From Rotaria macrura (lineage: Eukaryota; Rotifera; Eurotatoria; Philodinida; Philodinidae): DNA of 64,000 nucleotides. A model generated the notes under the pieces. It worked only from the letters and a program-made list of their open reading frames with translations, had not been told where the DNA came from and did not search any database. The DNA lies in NCBI GenBank assembly GCA_900239685.1, contig OENT01000071.1:62001-126000 (forward strand), given 5' to 3'. Shown here one piece after another: positions 26,282 to 37,400 of the stretch (positions are counted from its first letter, which is position 1; each line of letters opens with the position of its first letter). The translations under genes were made by a program, and so were the position numbers.

Positions 26282-26788
26282 TTACATTGGTTTATCTGAT
26301 TCATGATCGTTTTTCAAGTGCACCAAATACTCAGGATGAGAATGACAAAGTCGATGGCAAAATTGACATTCAATTTTATTTAAATGATCAGCAGCTACTT
26401 TAGCTAAACGTCGTTCCCGTTCATCAGCAGATACGTTCGATCTTATTGAATTATTTCCACACGATAAACATTCGAATATAAGACCTTGCTGACCATGAAA
26501 TTCATGAAAGGTTATATCATGTAATTGTTCAAAACCACATTGCGTACATATAGGGTTTGTTGAAGTTTTCTTTTCTAATAGATTTGACCGCTTTTTTTGT
26601 TTCAAAATTTTTGATGGGGGTTTTAAAGATTTATTACTGATTGAATGTGATTGACCATTTGGCTTTTTCACTTTTTTTTGAGTGTATTGTTGCTGCTGTT
26701 GCTGATTTTGTTGTACTACGCAATGATTATTCATTGGATTGGTTTTATTTGAATCGGTTTCCTTTCGTATTGAGTATTGTATTTGCAT
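26282..26788 (-). CDS. Small zinc-finger protein
   Basis: A single exon of 168 residues. Residues 1-75 are Q/K/S-rich and basic. Then come two CxxC pairs (ICTQC and FECLSC, about 25 residues apart), suggesting a zinc ribbon. A classical C2H2 finger follows near the C-terminus (CQFC, 12 residues, H, 4 residues, H), ending DHESDKPM. The protein is probably nuclear and nucleic-acid binding, but I cannot assign a named family. The bases before the ATG read CTTATACTTAG, a good 3' splice site directly abutting the start. There may therefore be an upstream non-coding exon or a trans-spliced leader. It is upstream of and co-oriented with the PWWP pair. Confidence 0.65.
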   Translation of the reverse strand: MQIQYSIRKETDSNKTNPMNNHCVVQQNQQQQQQYTQKKVKKPNGQSHSISNKSLKPPSKILKQKKRSNLLEKKTSTNPICTQCGFEQLHDITFHEFHGQQGLIFECLSCGNNSIRSNVSADERERRLAKVAADHLNKIECQFCHRLCHSHPEYLVHLKNDHESDKPM

Positions 26789-28107
26789 CTAAGTATAAGT
26801 AGAAAAGGCTATGAATAAATAAGTTAATGGAAGAAGCTATTTTTGTTGCTACTATATTCTTCCAATCAGAGACATTTAAAAACAATAATATTTATTTATG
26901 AGTTGTGAAGAGCAATATTATTTTCATGGATCTCAATAAGAGATGTCGCATCTTTCTATTCAGACGAAAAAAAGATTTTACTAACTATTCTGCGCTTGTG
27001 AAAACTCGACCGATTTTCATTTTATATGTTATCAAGCAAAACCGATAAGTTGAAGTAGTATTGAAACTGTGTTAAATCTGAGGATGAATCAAAGAGAATC
27101 TGGTAATCTTTAATAGTAAGTTACTTTTCTGATTGAGGTAAGCTGAGGACATGCGATTTTTGTCATTAAAGACAGAGTTATCTTCAAAATGCACTTGTCT
27201 CTAAGGTTTGTTAAACTTGACAAAAATTTTGACAGTCATCTTCAAGACGATTTCTTTTTTCATTGCCAAGTATGTTTTACATGGATATGGTAATCTTGAT
27301 TCAACTGACATCGAAATCCAACATAAAGGCTGATCTTGTTATGTGTAATTCCTGACATTTCAAAACTTTCTATGCCTATTGTTTTGGTTTGAAAAAATTC
27401 TAAAATTGATGTGAAGACTCTGTGATTCACATGCTGTCGTTAATATTGCATTTCGATGCAAGTTGATCAAAAGATTAACATATGACTATGTCTAGCAAGT
27501 TACAGTAAACCAAAGATATATTTCTAGAAGTACTTTTCGACATTTTCTTCAAGTTTGAAAATTTTGTACAGAGATAGCCACCCTGAAGATGGTTCTCTCA
27601 TTGATACTGACCATTGTAGGTCTTTATCTAGCTAGCTACGATCAAACGTGCATCACAATCACAATCACAGATAATCCAGTGATCTTTTACCTATATATTT
27701 TATATGAATATGAAATCTTAAATTTCAGTCGTACTGATATAAAACCAACTTTAGGTAAAGATTAGTCTCGGTTATTTCTAAGCACATATAATATGTGTCA
27801 TGGTACTACAATAAATCACTTTTCTTACTTAGCTTGAGTTATTGATACTATCAAGTTCAGACGAATTTATTCAATGTTCGCTATAGGATATGAAATTTCT
27901 TTAATCAAAACTATTGAAAAAGACTAGTATAGACACCATTTTCGAATCATCAGCATATCACGTCGACTGTTAATAAAATCAACGCGGATAACTCTTGTCA
28001 GATATGACATTTTTTGAAGTAAAATGTCTAGAAAATAGGTAGTCACGATAAGAATTTTCTATCTAGCGTTGTTTAAGTCATAAAAGTGAACACGGGTTAT
28101 AAAACGA
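26789..28107. other. Intergenic, nothing recognised
   Basis: About 1.3 kb upstream of the zinc-finger gene. No open frame of interest and no repeat structure was seen, apart from any promoter it must contain. Confidence 0.5.
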
Positions 28108-28654
28108 TTCAGTGGCATTCCGTCGAAAAATTAAGACTAATAAGTTATTTTTCTCTTTTCGTCGATAAACTATTTTTCCTTCTTCATCGACAAGTTTTTG
28201 TTCAACTGTAATTTATAGATGAAATACATATATCTTATCAGAGAAACTAACAGTGATAGCAGAAATAAGAACACAATTAAATACTTTAAACAAAAGTGAA
28301 AATATAGCACTATAACTAGTGTTTACTAATTGTTTTACTGGTTTTGATGAAATAATCATGTAACAGCAAAGAACCCGTTTGATAGTAATGCATTAAATGA
28401 AGAATTCTTTGATTTCTAATCATGTATTGTCTTTTTCAGGTGTAGGCTTTTTCGTGTTATTTTAAAGTTTTCTGATGATAGCCATGTTGAATGCATGGTC
28501 TTTTTTCAATTCTAGTCTTTCTACTGAAGACCATATAACGCTCAAAAAATTAGAAGTGTCGTTATTTCTTTTACTACTTCTTCCTGCAAGGCAAGATTTC
28601 TTTATTATTGCTCTGAAACTATTCAATAGCAATGTGTTAATGAAAATGGAAAAA
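28108..28654 (+). repeat. Dispersed repeat, copy 2
   Basis: The second copy of the repeat at 18281-18806, in the same orientation and about 9.8 kb away. It carries a roughly 25 bp insertion after AAGTTATTTT that looks like a local duplication of a TCGTCGATAA-type motif. The two copies bracket the hAT-like element, both PWWP genes and the zinc-finger gene. Confidence 0.85.
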
Positions 28655-29184
28655 AGATTGTGTCGATGAAACGAAACTAATTGAGAGACTGTCGACGAAA
28701 TGGAAAGATATCCTACAAAACTAGGCATATTTTCAAATTATTGAGAAGTATGATGAGAAACCTATCTCATCAGTTTTCTCTTAAAAATTTTACTTTTATA
28801 CAATCTAATTTTTATTCGAACGAATCTATCTGATCAGTTGATGGCAAATCTTTTTCATAAAATTTACCGTTACATGTTAGCATGTACTATTGTAAATCAT
28901 GGCAATCTCAGTCACTGAACTACTTTCGCCTTACTACTGATTATTTTTATTAGTGTGTCATGAACGCCTAATATTTTCGTTACCTCAATTATTTTTCTTT
29001 CTATGAGACATTTAACATTGTATTAGATTTTTAACACTGATTTCACTGGATAGAAGCATAACAACATATTTACTTTAGAACCTAACTATCTTACCATTGT
29101 GTTTAGAGATTCTTTGATCAGAATTTTTAAAAACTCAAATAAAGTAATCTGAAATATTATTTTTATTCGTAGTTTAAATAGTTA

Positions 29185-29427
29185 GTGTGCGAAGTTTATT
29201 TATCAAATTTGAATTCTTCTATTCGAGGGCTCAGAAGAAAAACAATCCAAGAATCTATCGAGATAGAAATGTTGGAAAGAAGTTTAGATGACGTATCATC
29301 CGATAGTTTCTCAACTAAATATTGTTTCTATAATCTAGAAAAACTTCGAAAAGCGATGCAGACTTTGCATGTACAACAGTGTAGGATATTTCAAAGTTTA
29401 ATAGATTTCAATTCCTTGAAATACTAA
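29185..29427 (+). CDS. Possible small hypothetical protein or exon
   Basis: An 80-codon frame whose residue mix (many E, R, L, S, Q) looks more protein-like than the AT-rich noise around it, with likely helical stretches. It is preceded by TTAG and TCGTAG sequences that could be splice acceptors, so it may be the last exon of an unseen gene. No family is recognised and it could be chance. Confidence 0.2.
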   Translation: MCEVYLSNLNSSIRGLRRKTIQESIEIEMLERSLDDVSSDSFSTKYCFYNLEKLRKAMQTLHVQQCRIFQSLIDFNSLKY

Positions 29428-29643
29428 TAAATTTTCTACACTTTTTGAAGAACGAAATGAACTGTTTGAGAGATAATTCAATGCATTATATCCAGTGAGA
29501 ACAGAGTAAGAACGTCGAAACAATTGTTTTTCATGTTTCGTAGACTAGAGAGTGGTCTATATCTTCTCGAACTTTAATTCTTTCCCTTTCATAAGCTATA
29601 TTTTCAGTTCTGATTCGAATTTTATGTCAAAATAGTACAACAT

Positions 29644-29649
29644 TTTATT
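29644..29649 (-). terminator. Polyadenylation signal of the Q/S/T-rich gene
   Basis: AATAAA on the minus strand about 90 bp after the predicted TGA at 29738. It is the first such hexamer clear of the stop codon and fits the end of the Q/S/T-rich gene. Confidence 0.45.
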
Positions 29650-29737
29650 GAAAGAACGGAAAATTACAAAGTCGAACGATATTCAAAAACATTAATCACA
29701 ATACTCTATTGTATTTTAGTCCTCTTTCTGAATAAAA

Positions 29738-32700
29738 TCATGGCTAAATACGTTAAAAAAATTTTTTATTAACATGAAATCTGTACATCACACAAAAATC
29801 TTACTTGTGTTATTATATTTGAATCTAAAGATTCATCAGCATGCACATGGAATTGTGGCTGAAGTATGAGACTAATTTGAGGATCAGGTGGCGTCAATAC
29901 TGATGATGTTACTTGATTTTCTTGAGCTGTTGGTAAAAATGATGAATAGGATTGAAAGAAATTTTCGTAAACATCGTCAGTATCAGTATTTACAATAAAT
30001 GAAGATGACGTATTTGATGTTTTACTTGTTGATGATGATGTTAGACTATCATTGTTCATAGATGTCGATTCTGATACTGATGCTAATAGGAGTGGAGGCG
30101 TCGATGAATTAAAATTTTCATTGGGTCTCGCTAGAAATTCTTCTATATCAAAATCATCATGAGTTCTTATAGATTGTGTATGCTCCTGTTCATTCAGAGG
30201 AAGATAACAATCAAAGAGAGTATTGTTATGACCAATGTTCAATTTCTCCCATGATTCATTTGATAAAGTTTGTTTGAAATGGCCAAAGCATTCGATGGTT
30301 GTTGTTGGTGGTGTTGGTGTCGGTGTCGGTGTCGGTGTGAGTGTTGTTGTTGTTGTTACGCATTCAAGTGGAGAAGAAGCCGACGATGTACGAGGCCATG
30401 GAGACCGTGTATTGACAAAACTTACTTTTGTTGTAATCGGTGATGGTGTTTTTGTTTGGGATATTTCTTGAAGAGAGCATGTTATTACTCCTGATTCTGA
30501 TGTATTTACAGTCAATGTATCCAGACGTTTTGTTTTTGTTGTATTTTTCGATGTTGATCGATCTCTTTTTTTGATTTTATCAATCACGCTGCATGGTTTG
30601 AGAGGTGAATTTGTGGTGCTTGATTGTCTAGTAACCGAACTATTCGATGATGGAGTTGCAGTATTAGCAACACTCGAAAGACTTGATGTTGACGCATTCA
30701 AATCGTGAGTTGGGTTTGATGGTGATTGATTTTTTTCTTGACTTGATGCTGATAATTGTGTCTTTGTCATGTCTGTTCCACAATGTTCCCAGACTAGGTG
30801 AGCTGATAATGGTTTTTTCTGTTGTTGCTTCGAGCTAAATGATCGGTATTTATTGTGAACGGTAATAGTGCCTCTTCCTTTGACGACTTCGGATATAATT
30901 TGATCAATTTCTGGCGAGCCAATCGATGTTTTCAATGAACTCGGCGACATTGAAATATCAAGTTTAACTGGTGATCTTACCATTGATTGAATTGAAAGTT
31001 CATTTCGCTGTTCTCGCTCTTCGATATCTCTATTTGAATGATTTGTTGAATCATGTGAAGTATTATCGACTGATGAATTCGTAGTAGTCTGGAAAAAACA
31101 AACATAATCAATTCAATAAAATTTAGAAAATAAATAAATTTTAATTAATCATTTCTTATTTAGATTTACTTGTGAATTATCTGGAAAACTAAATATTCCT
31201 TGCTGTTGTTGTTGTTGTTGAGGAGGAGAACATGATGGTATTGTACAAGAAGTAATATTGTGTTGTGTTTGTAAGGAATTAGAATGATTGATGTGATGAA
31301 TTTGCTTTTGTGAATCATCTAAAATCAACATTATTAAAAACATACTTATATAACATCCATAACTATAACAATTGTAGCAGTAGTAATATTATATCTTAAA
31401 AAGAGACTTGAATGCTTTTCTTATACATGTATATAATAATAATTGAATTATTAGTCTACATTTGAGTCATTCTTCGGTTGCTGTGGTGACGCCTCGAACT
31501 TCGAATCAGAACTATTCGTACTGTAATAAATTTTATTTTCGACGACTAGACATGCATCTCAAGACTTATCGAAATATCAGATGTATGATATCGCGTGAAT
31601 ACAACTTGGAGGTTTTGAGGATCGTGCATGAGAGATAGAATCGGCATTCGAATAGCATCGAAGCATATCCATATTAGTTTTTATACATGATTATCGGTAC
31701 ATAAGTGAGGACGATTCAGTTGTACGAACTGAGTTAGGCCATCATATCAATTAAAGAATAGACTTTGATGATTGTTCAGTGTCAAATATTAACGTTCTTG
31801 TGGAATCAGATATTTGCGGAGCCTGACAGTGATCATAAAACATATAATCGAAATATCTTTAATCTATTCCCAGGATTCATAAAAATATAGTTACCTTATC
31901 GTTCGACTATTCTAAAAAGTTGATTGTAGCGATTTACAATGAATCTAGTTTCATCTTGACTAATTTTTGTTTGCAATTTATACATAAATATATGTTCTAT
32001 AATTTCCACGATGTCTAGGGCGGTAATGTCTTCTCTTGCCATATGACTGATTTGAGATCTTCGTTTGAGATTTCTGAAATATTCTCTAATTTTCCCCATT
32101 TTCATTTTTACCGAGCATGAAATTGTCATAGGAATTTCCATCCATGGGAACAATTACTATTTCTTGTAAATCTGAACGTACGTCAGAATACTTTTAGAAT
32201 TATCGTATACTATTTCGACTATAAATACACATAAGTATGCAAATAGGCAAAGACAGAAAATATGTCTTCAAGTCTTCTAAAATTAATTTTCTCTGCTACT
32301 ATGAATCATTTTGTTGTATCATACGTAATTTCATACTTTGGTTTTGGTATAATGACCGTTCTTGATTTGTTAAACTCATACGTTTGGCAGGTTGCTGAAT
32401 TTGTTGTTGCGTATCAATCGAACTGATATGTTGCTGTGCATCTACCGGCGTAGATGCTGATGAAGTTGTTTGACAACTAGAAAGATAAAGCATTTAATTT
32501 AAATGTTTGCTTTTCATAAACTTTACTTCGACGAATTATGTATAATAACTTGAGTAAAACCGGATCCTATCTGTTGAAAATCACTCTCATTAATCCATGA
32601 CGGAATTTGTCTGTTTTCTATGGGTGATTGTTGAGGTGGAGGAGCACTTGTTATTAAATTTGGCGATGAGTATGCCGTCTGCACACGGTCTAAGTTCGAT

Positions 32701-33919
32701 AAAGGCAATTGTGATATTGTTGTTGTTTTCATCGACTCTGGTATGGTTGCATTTTGTATAGTTGCATTTGCTCGATTTTGTAGAGTAAAATTAGGTGGAT
32801 ATGTCATCCCTTGACTAATAGGAAGTCGAGCAGCAAGATTATTTGCTATTGTTGTATTAGGCATCGTTGTATTTAGATTAAGAGCAGGACAATTGTGATC
32901 ATGGCCATTGGGAGGATTAGAGCAAACACAGATGATACGTTTAGTCGATGAATTATTTATTGACGTTAGTGGACCAGACATAATTGGTATTTGTTGTAAA
33001 TCTGAATGTGTCACTGTAGAAGATGTGTGTTTTATTGGAGAAGTTGGGCTAAAAGAACAATTCACTTACTATAGTAGAATAAGCAAAGCGATCAATGTAT
33101 ACTATCTCAACTATTCTGTCTAATTAGATCGATTTTTGTATAAAATAAATTCCTAAGAAATATTTCTTTAATCATTGTATTTCTCCATGAAATGAAAACA
33201 TTCATCGATACCTTATAGTTGCCATTGGCATATGAAGTGGTGGCTCATTCATATTAGTTAGGGGAATATGAGAAGCATGCTGTTGAATTGAACATTGCTG
33301 AATAGTTTGTTTTTGATATCGAAAATTAGGAGCTATTGGATGTTTAGTTGTATGTCCCATCGATTGAAATAGTGCAGGAGGCAATCCTGATTGTGATTGT
33401 ATGCCATTGTATACGTCTGTTGTCGTAGTTGACGAAACATCATTATGATCACCATTGTGTATTGTTGGACTCGACGAAATTTGATGAGTTGTCGATGGTA
33501 AATGAAGTTGAGAGTAAAACGGCTGTTGTTGACTTGGGTAGTCATTAAATTCTTGTCGTTGATTTTGATGATAATTAATTGTACTAGATGATGATGATGA
33601 TGATGATTGATTTTGTGGAATATTCGGTGATAATGGAACTAATTAGAAAATATTGAAGCACAGAAAGATAAACAGTAACTGAAGCACATTTTTATTTTAC
33701 TTTTATTTATTATATACATAACAAGATTTGGATCATCACCGCCTTTGTCAGGCCATTCAACACTTAATCGTATGGTTACTAGATTATGTTCAATAACTGA
33801 GTCCTGGCAAGCTTTCAAAGGAATTTTGCAAGATTGAATCGGTTCACTAGAAAGAAAAAACGATAAGTGATATTCATGAATAAAAAAATAGATTAAATTA
33901 TAATTTACCAATTAATCAT
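29738..33919 (-). CDS. Unrecognised Q/S/T/P-rich protein, likely nuclear
   Basis: Eight exons join in frame: 33919-33909, 33846 to about 33698, 33638-33212, about 33050-32532, about 32477-32326, about 31321-31180, about 31089-29803 and 29743-29738. The predicted end is a very short exon, P-stop. The N-terminus has the only compact-looking part, around LVTIRLSVEWPDKGGDDPN. After that the protein is disordered: poly-Ser, poly-Gln, Thr-Pro repeats (30303-30355 codes TPTPTPT), and Ser-Pro sites such as SPTSPIKH. A short Cys/His stretch, ICVCSNPPNGHDHNCP, may bind metal. The acidic C-terminus (DDFDIEEF) resembles activation domains. About 1,000 residues. I considered transcriptional co-activators but no family is secure. 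The ATG at 33919 is uncertain because the N at 34295 lies just upstream. Confidence 0.6.
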
Positions 33920-34295
33920 GATGCTTAAATTATTAAAACAAATGGAAATATATGACAAAATTTTGATAATAACATGAAATAATTAATGACTGATTGAATT
34001 CTATGCGTCTAAATCAAAACAGAGTTCTTTTAGAAGCGTAAAATTTTTTATTGACAACCTGAATAAACAAGTCAACTTTTTGTATTTTTTTCTTTTTATT
34101 TCTGTGCTTTTTCTCCTCTTTTGTAAAATTTTGCTTTCTCAAGTATATAAAATACTTTTGCTTATTTTATTTGTCCATTACCTGTTTTTCGTTACTGACT
34201 TGTTCGTCAGCGTTGCTGGGTGACAAAGTTTATATTTATTTTATCTATAATAGAGAAAAGGAGATATATAAAGACTTAGAATTGAATATGTAACN

Positions 34296-34401
34296 TAGTC
34301 AAAAAATCCAACAAAAACAGCGAGCATTGAGTTTAGAGGAAACACGCAGCCTTTTTTCGGCCACGTTAAACAAGGCAAGTAATATTATTCAGATATAGTA
34401 T
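34296..34401 (+). pseudogene. Orphan plus-strand coding-like fragment next to an assembly gap
   Basis: Directly after the N at 34295 an open plus-strand frame reads SQKIQQKQRALSLEETRSLF and continues to LNK. A GC-type donor, AAG|GCAAGT, follows at about 34374. The base composition is less AT-rich than its surroundings. No start is visible because the N interrupts it. It could be the first exon of a gene whose remainder is missing, or a misplaced contig end. I cannot assign it. Confidence 0.3.
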
Positions 34402-34483
34402 ATATATATATACTGTTAGTGAAATGTCATCTACATTGAAGAACGAAAAAATGATGTATAGTCATTGTTAAAATCACAGATAT

Positions 34484-37400
34484 TTAATATTCTGAATAAG
34501 GATCAAAATCTTGTCGTTGCTGAATAGTAATATTATTGTCGGGTAATGCTGATGAACAAAGATTCGCCAGGGTTATTAGTTTTTCTGCATTAGGATGACG
34601 TAGTTGTGCCTATTGAGAATGAAACAGAAGAAGAAAAGAAATATTTCTGATTCGACTAAGAAAAACATTATATTTAAGAAACAAACGGTTAATTTCAGTT
34701 TCTTCATGTTAACATCGAATTCTGTCATAATATCAACATTAATCACATCGAATGATTTAAGACTTTGTTTGATTGTTTGTGGTGGATCATTCTCTGTCCA
34801 ATAAATTGTTAATTCAGCTGCTTGATCAGTCGATATTTTTTTGTAAGCAGTACGTGGATGATCCAATGGTAATTTCTTTACGAAGGAAAAAGAAAAAGTA
34901 CTAGTCTATTTTTCCATAAAAAAACAAACTAATGCACACTACTTACATTAATTCCAACACGTAATGGTACACCAATACGAAACAGATAAATATCAAGACT
35001 TTCATCTTTTACTCCAACAATGACTGCTTCATCTGATATTGTACCATATTCCTGAAAAAATCAAGTATATACTATTGGCCTATCAGTCTATCTCAATATG
35101 TGAACATTTTAGTATCTAGTGATCGAAATTTGTCTAGGGTTTACTATTTTTTCGTGTAATTTATCTAGGATATGCGTAAGGAAGTATGACATAAGTACTC
35201 AGTTCGCATAATTAAAATTATCATAGTAATTCTGAATAAATGAAGCAACATTAAAAATACTATTCTTCTCTTCAAGCGGGTTCTTATTTGGATCATTGAG
35301 GAATTACATGCATCGTGAAATTCTTAATTTAGAATTAAAAGATATTTCGTCAAAAATAATAAAAGTTCCGAGTTCTTCGCTCTCTCTCTCTCTTTATGTA
35401 TATATGAGTCATTTGCAACTTAATTGTACGATTGGAATATTGGACTGTTTTAATCACGACTCCTATTCTAGAGAACCCATGTAAAAATTTCTTTTTGTTT
35501 AGTTGCCTAATCTATGCTTATACTGCCATAGAAATTGAAACTCTCTAGCTTGTCAATATGTCAAGATATTCACATCGAAAGTGAGAAAAAGACATTCTTG
35601 AACAATTCATGTAAAAACTAACTGATTCTTTCAAGGAAGGAAAAAGGGCAAAAAGAGAAATTAGATAGCACATGTTGTACAACAAGTTTCAGACTATCTA
35701 AAAATATGCCTCATTTATTTATTTTATTTTCTCTTTGTGATCGTTCGATAAGGTAAGACTTTTACAGACAAATATAGCTCCAGATTTCTTTCACTGATTT
35801 TTGAATGACTATTGGTCCCATGTAGTCTAATTATGTGTCATTTCAGTCCTGAGATCATGGTGAGCAAGCTTTAAAAGTAAATAAAATAAAAAATCGCTAA
35901 TGCTAGGCTTCAGAAAGAAAATATGTTTGTGTGCTGAGTCGAGTTTTTCAGTTTTTGTGAGCCATTAGTTAGGCTCAAATGGTTCGCCTGTGGTGAGATA
36001 GACAGATATCACCGTTATTTATTCATTCATGTGTAATATTTATGTGTCCGCTTTAATTTAAAAGCATTCTTTTATGCTAAATTGTATACAGTGAAAGTCG
36101 AACTTTTGGGTTAGAATATCTCGGCGAGTTTGCATTGGATAGTTTGGACAGTTTTACAGGCTACTCTGTAAACGACGGAGAATAGTATATACTGTATCTA
36201 TTATATCTAAACTCACTTTCATTTTTTTTCATCAACTGTACAATAAAGTTGCAAGTGACCCATATATATGACGTATCGAAGTTATTTTGATCAAATTAAA
36301 CATTAAACGGATGATAATGCAAAAATAATTAAAAGAAATGGTCAGGCGTTACAGTTTTGTTAAAGGACAAGAAATATGAGTATGCGATTCTAAAAATAGT
36401 TGTTAAATAAATAGACGCAAGTGTAAAAAAACCCAATGTGACATTTACTTCACAATATTATCATTTAGCAACATATTTTTATTAATAATATTATTATTTC
36501 AAACTTTAATAGATTTGTGAGGCATGATCTGAAAGGAGTGTTGAAGTGTATAGAATAAGAATTTCCACCCACCTGCACCCACATGCACAGAGCGTGATTG
36601 ATACGATTCTTTCGCATCACCGATTGTAGATCAATAAGATCTCATTACAATAGATAACCTGTCCTCTCTTAGTGTAGTTCTGAAGGACTACGTAAAGGTG
36701 ATATGAATTAATATACATATGGGAAGATACATACAACGAAACAGTTTTCAGTTGATTAGCAGTAGCAGCTACATAGTGTTTCACATTTTAATTCCACAGG
36801 AGTTGTGCTAACATTTTTTTTATATGTGTATGCAATGTTTTTCCTAGATAATTTGCACTATGTTCTTCTTATCGGGCACATACAAATATGCGTCTTTCAT
36901 TAATTCGATTATCATCTGTTTCCTACTTAACTTGATCAAAGCAACTTCAATAAACAGTTTCATAGAAGTTATAACCTCGGTAAAGATGCAAAATTCCATA
37001 CGACACTTACTTGTTGATAGTTATTACTCATATTAAGACAAATAAAGACAAAGAATCAATATTGAAAATCTATATGGCAGATTAACCACTTCTTATTATC
37101 AAATCAATCAAGAATGCACACATTTAAATAAAATTAAAGCTGTGTGCTTCATGTCTAATAATCACAACTATCAAAATCTATGCAATAACTTACTTATTTT
37201 CATAATCTGATTGATGTCAATTTTAAAATCTGCATAGTTGTATTATTAATATGCAAGAAAGACTCTCATAAGAGAAATACAAATTTAAAAAATAGATGTA
37301 GTTGTTGTTTTCAAAAGGCTCCTAGCAATAGAGAAAATTTCATAAATCATTATAATTACCTTCCATGCAGGCCAATGAAAGATTAATATAACTCAAAATA

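Noticed and set aside
29738-33919. Rel/NF-kB, NFAT or CRTC identity for the Q/S/T-rich gene
   Set aside because: Low-complexity similarity only; none of the defining DNA-binding or CREB-binding motifs is visible.
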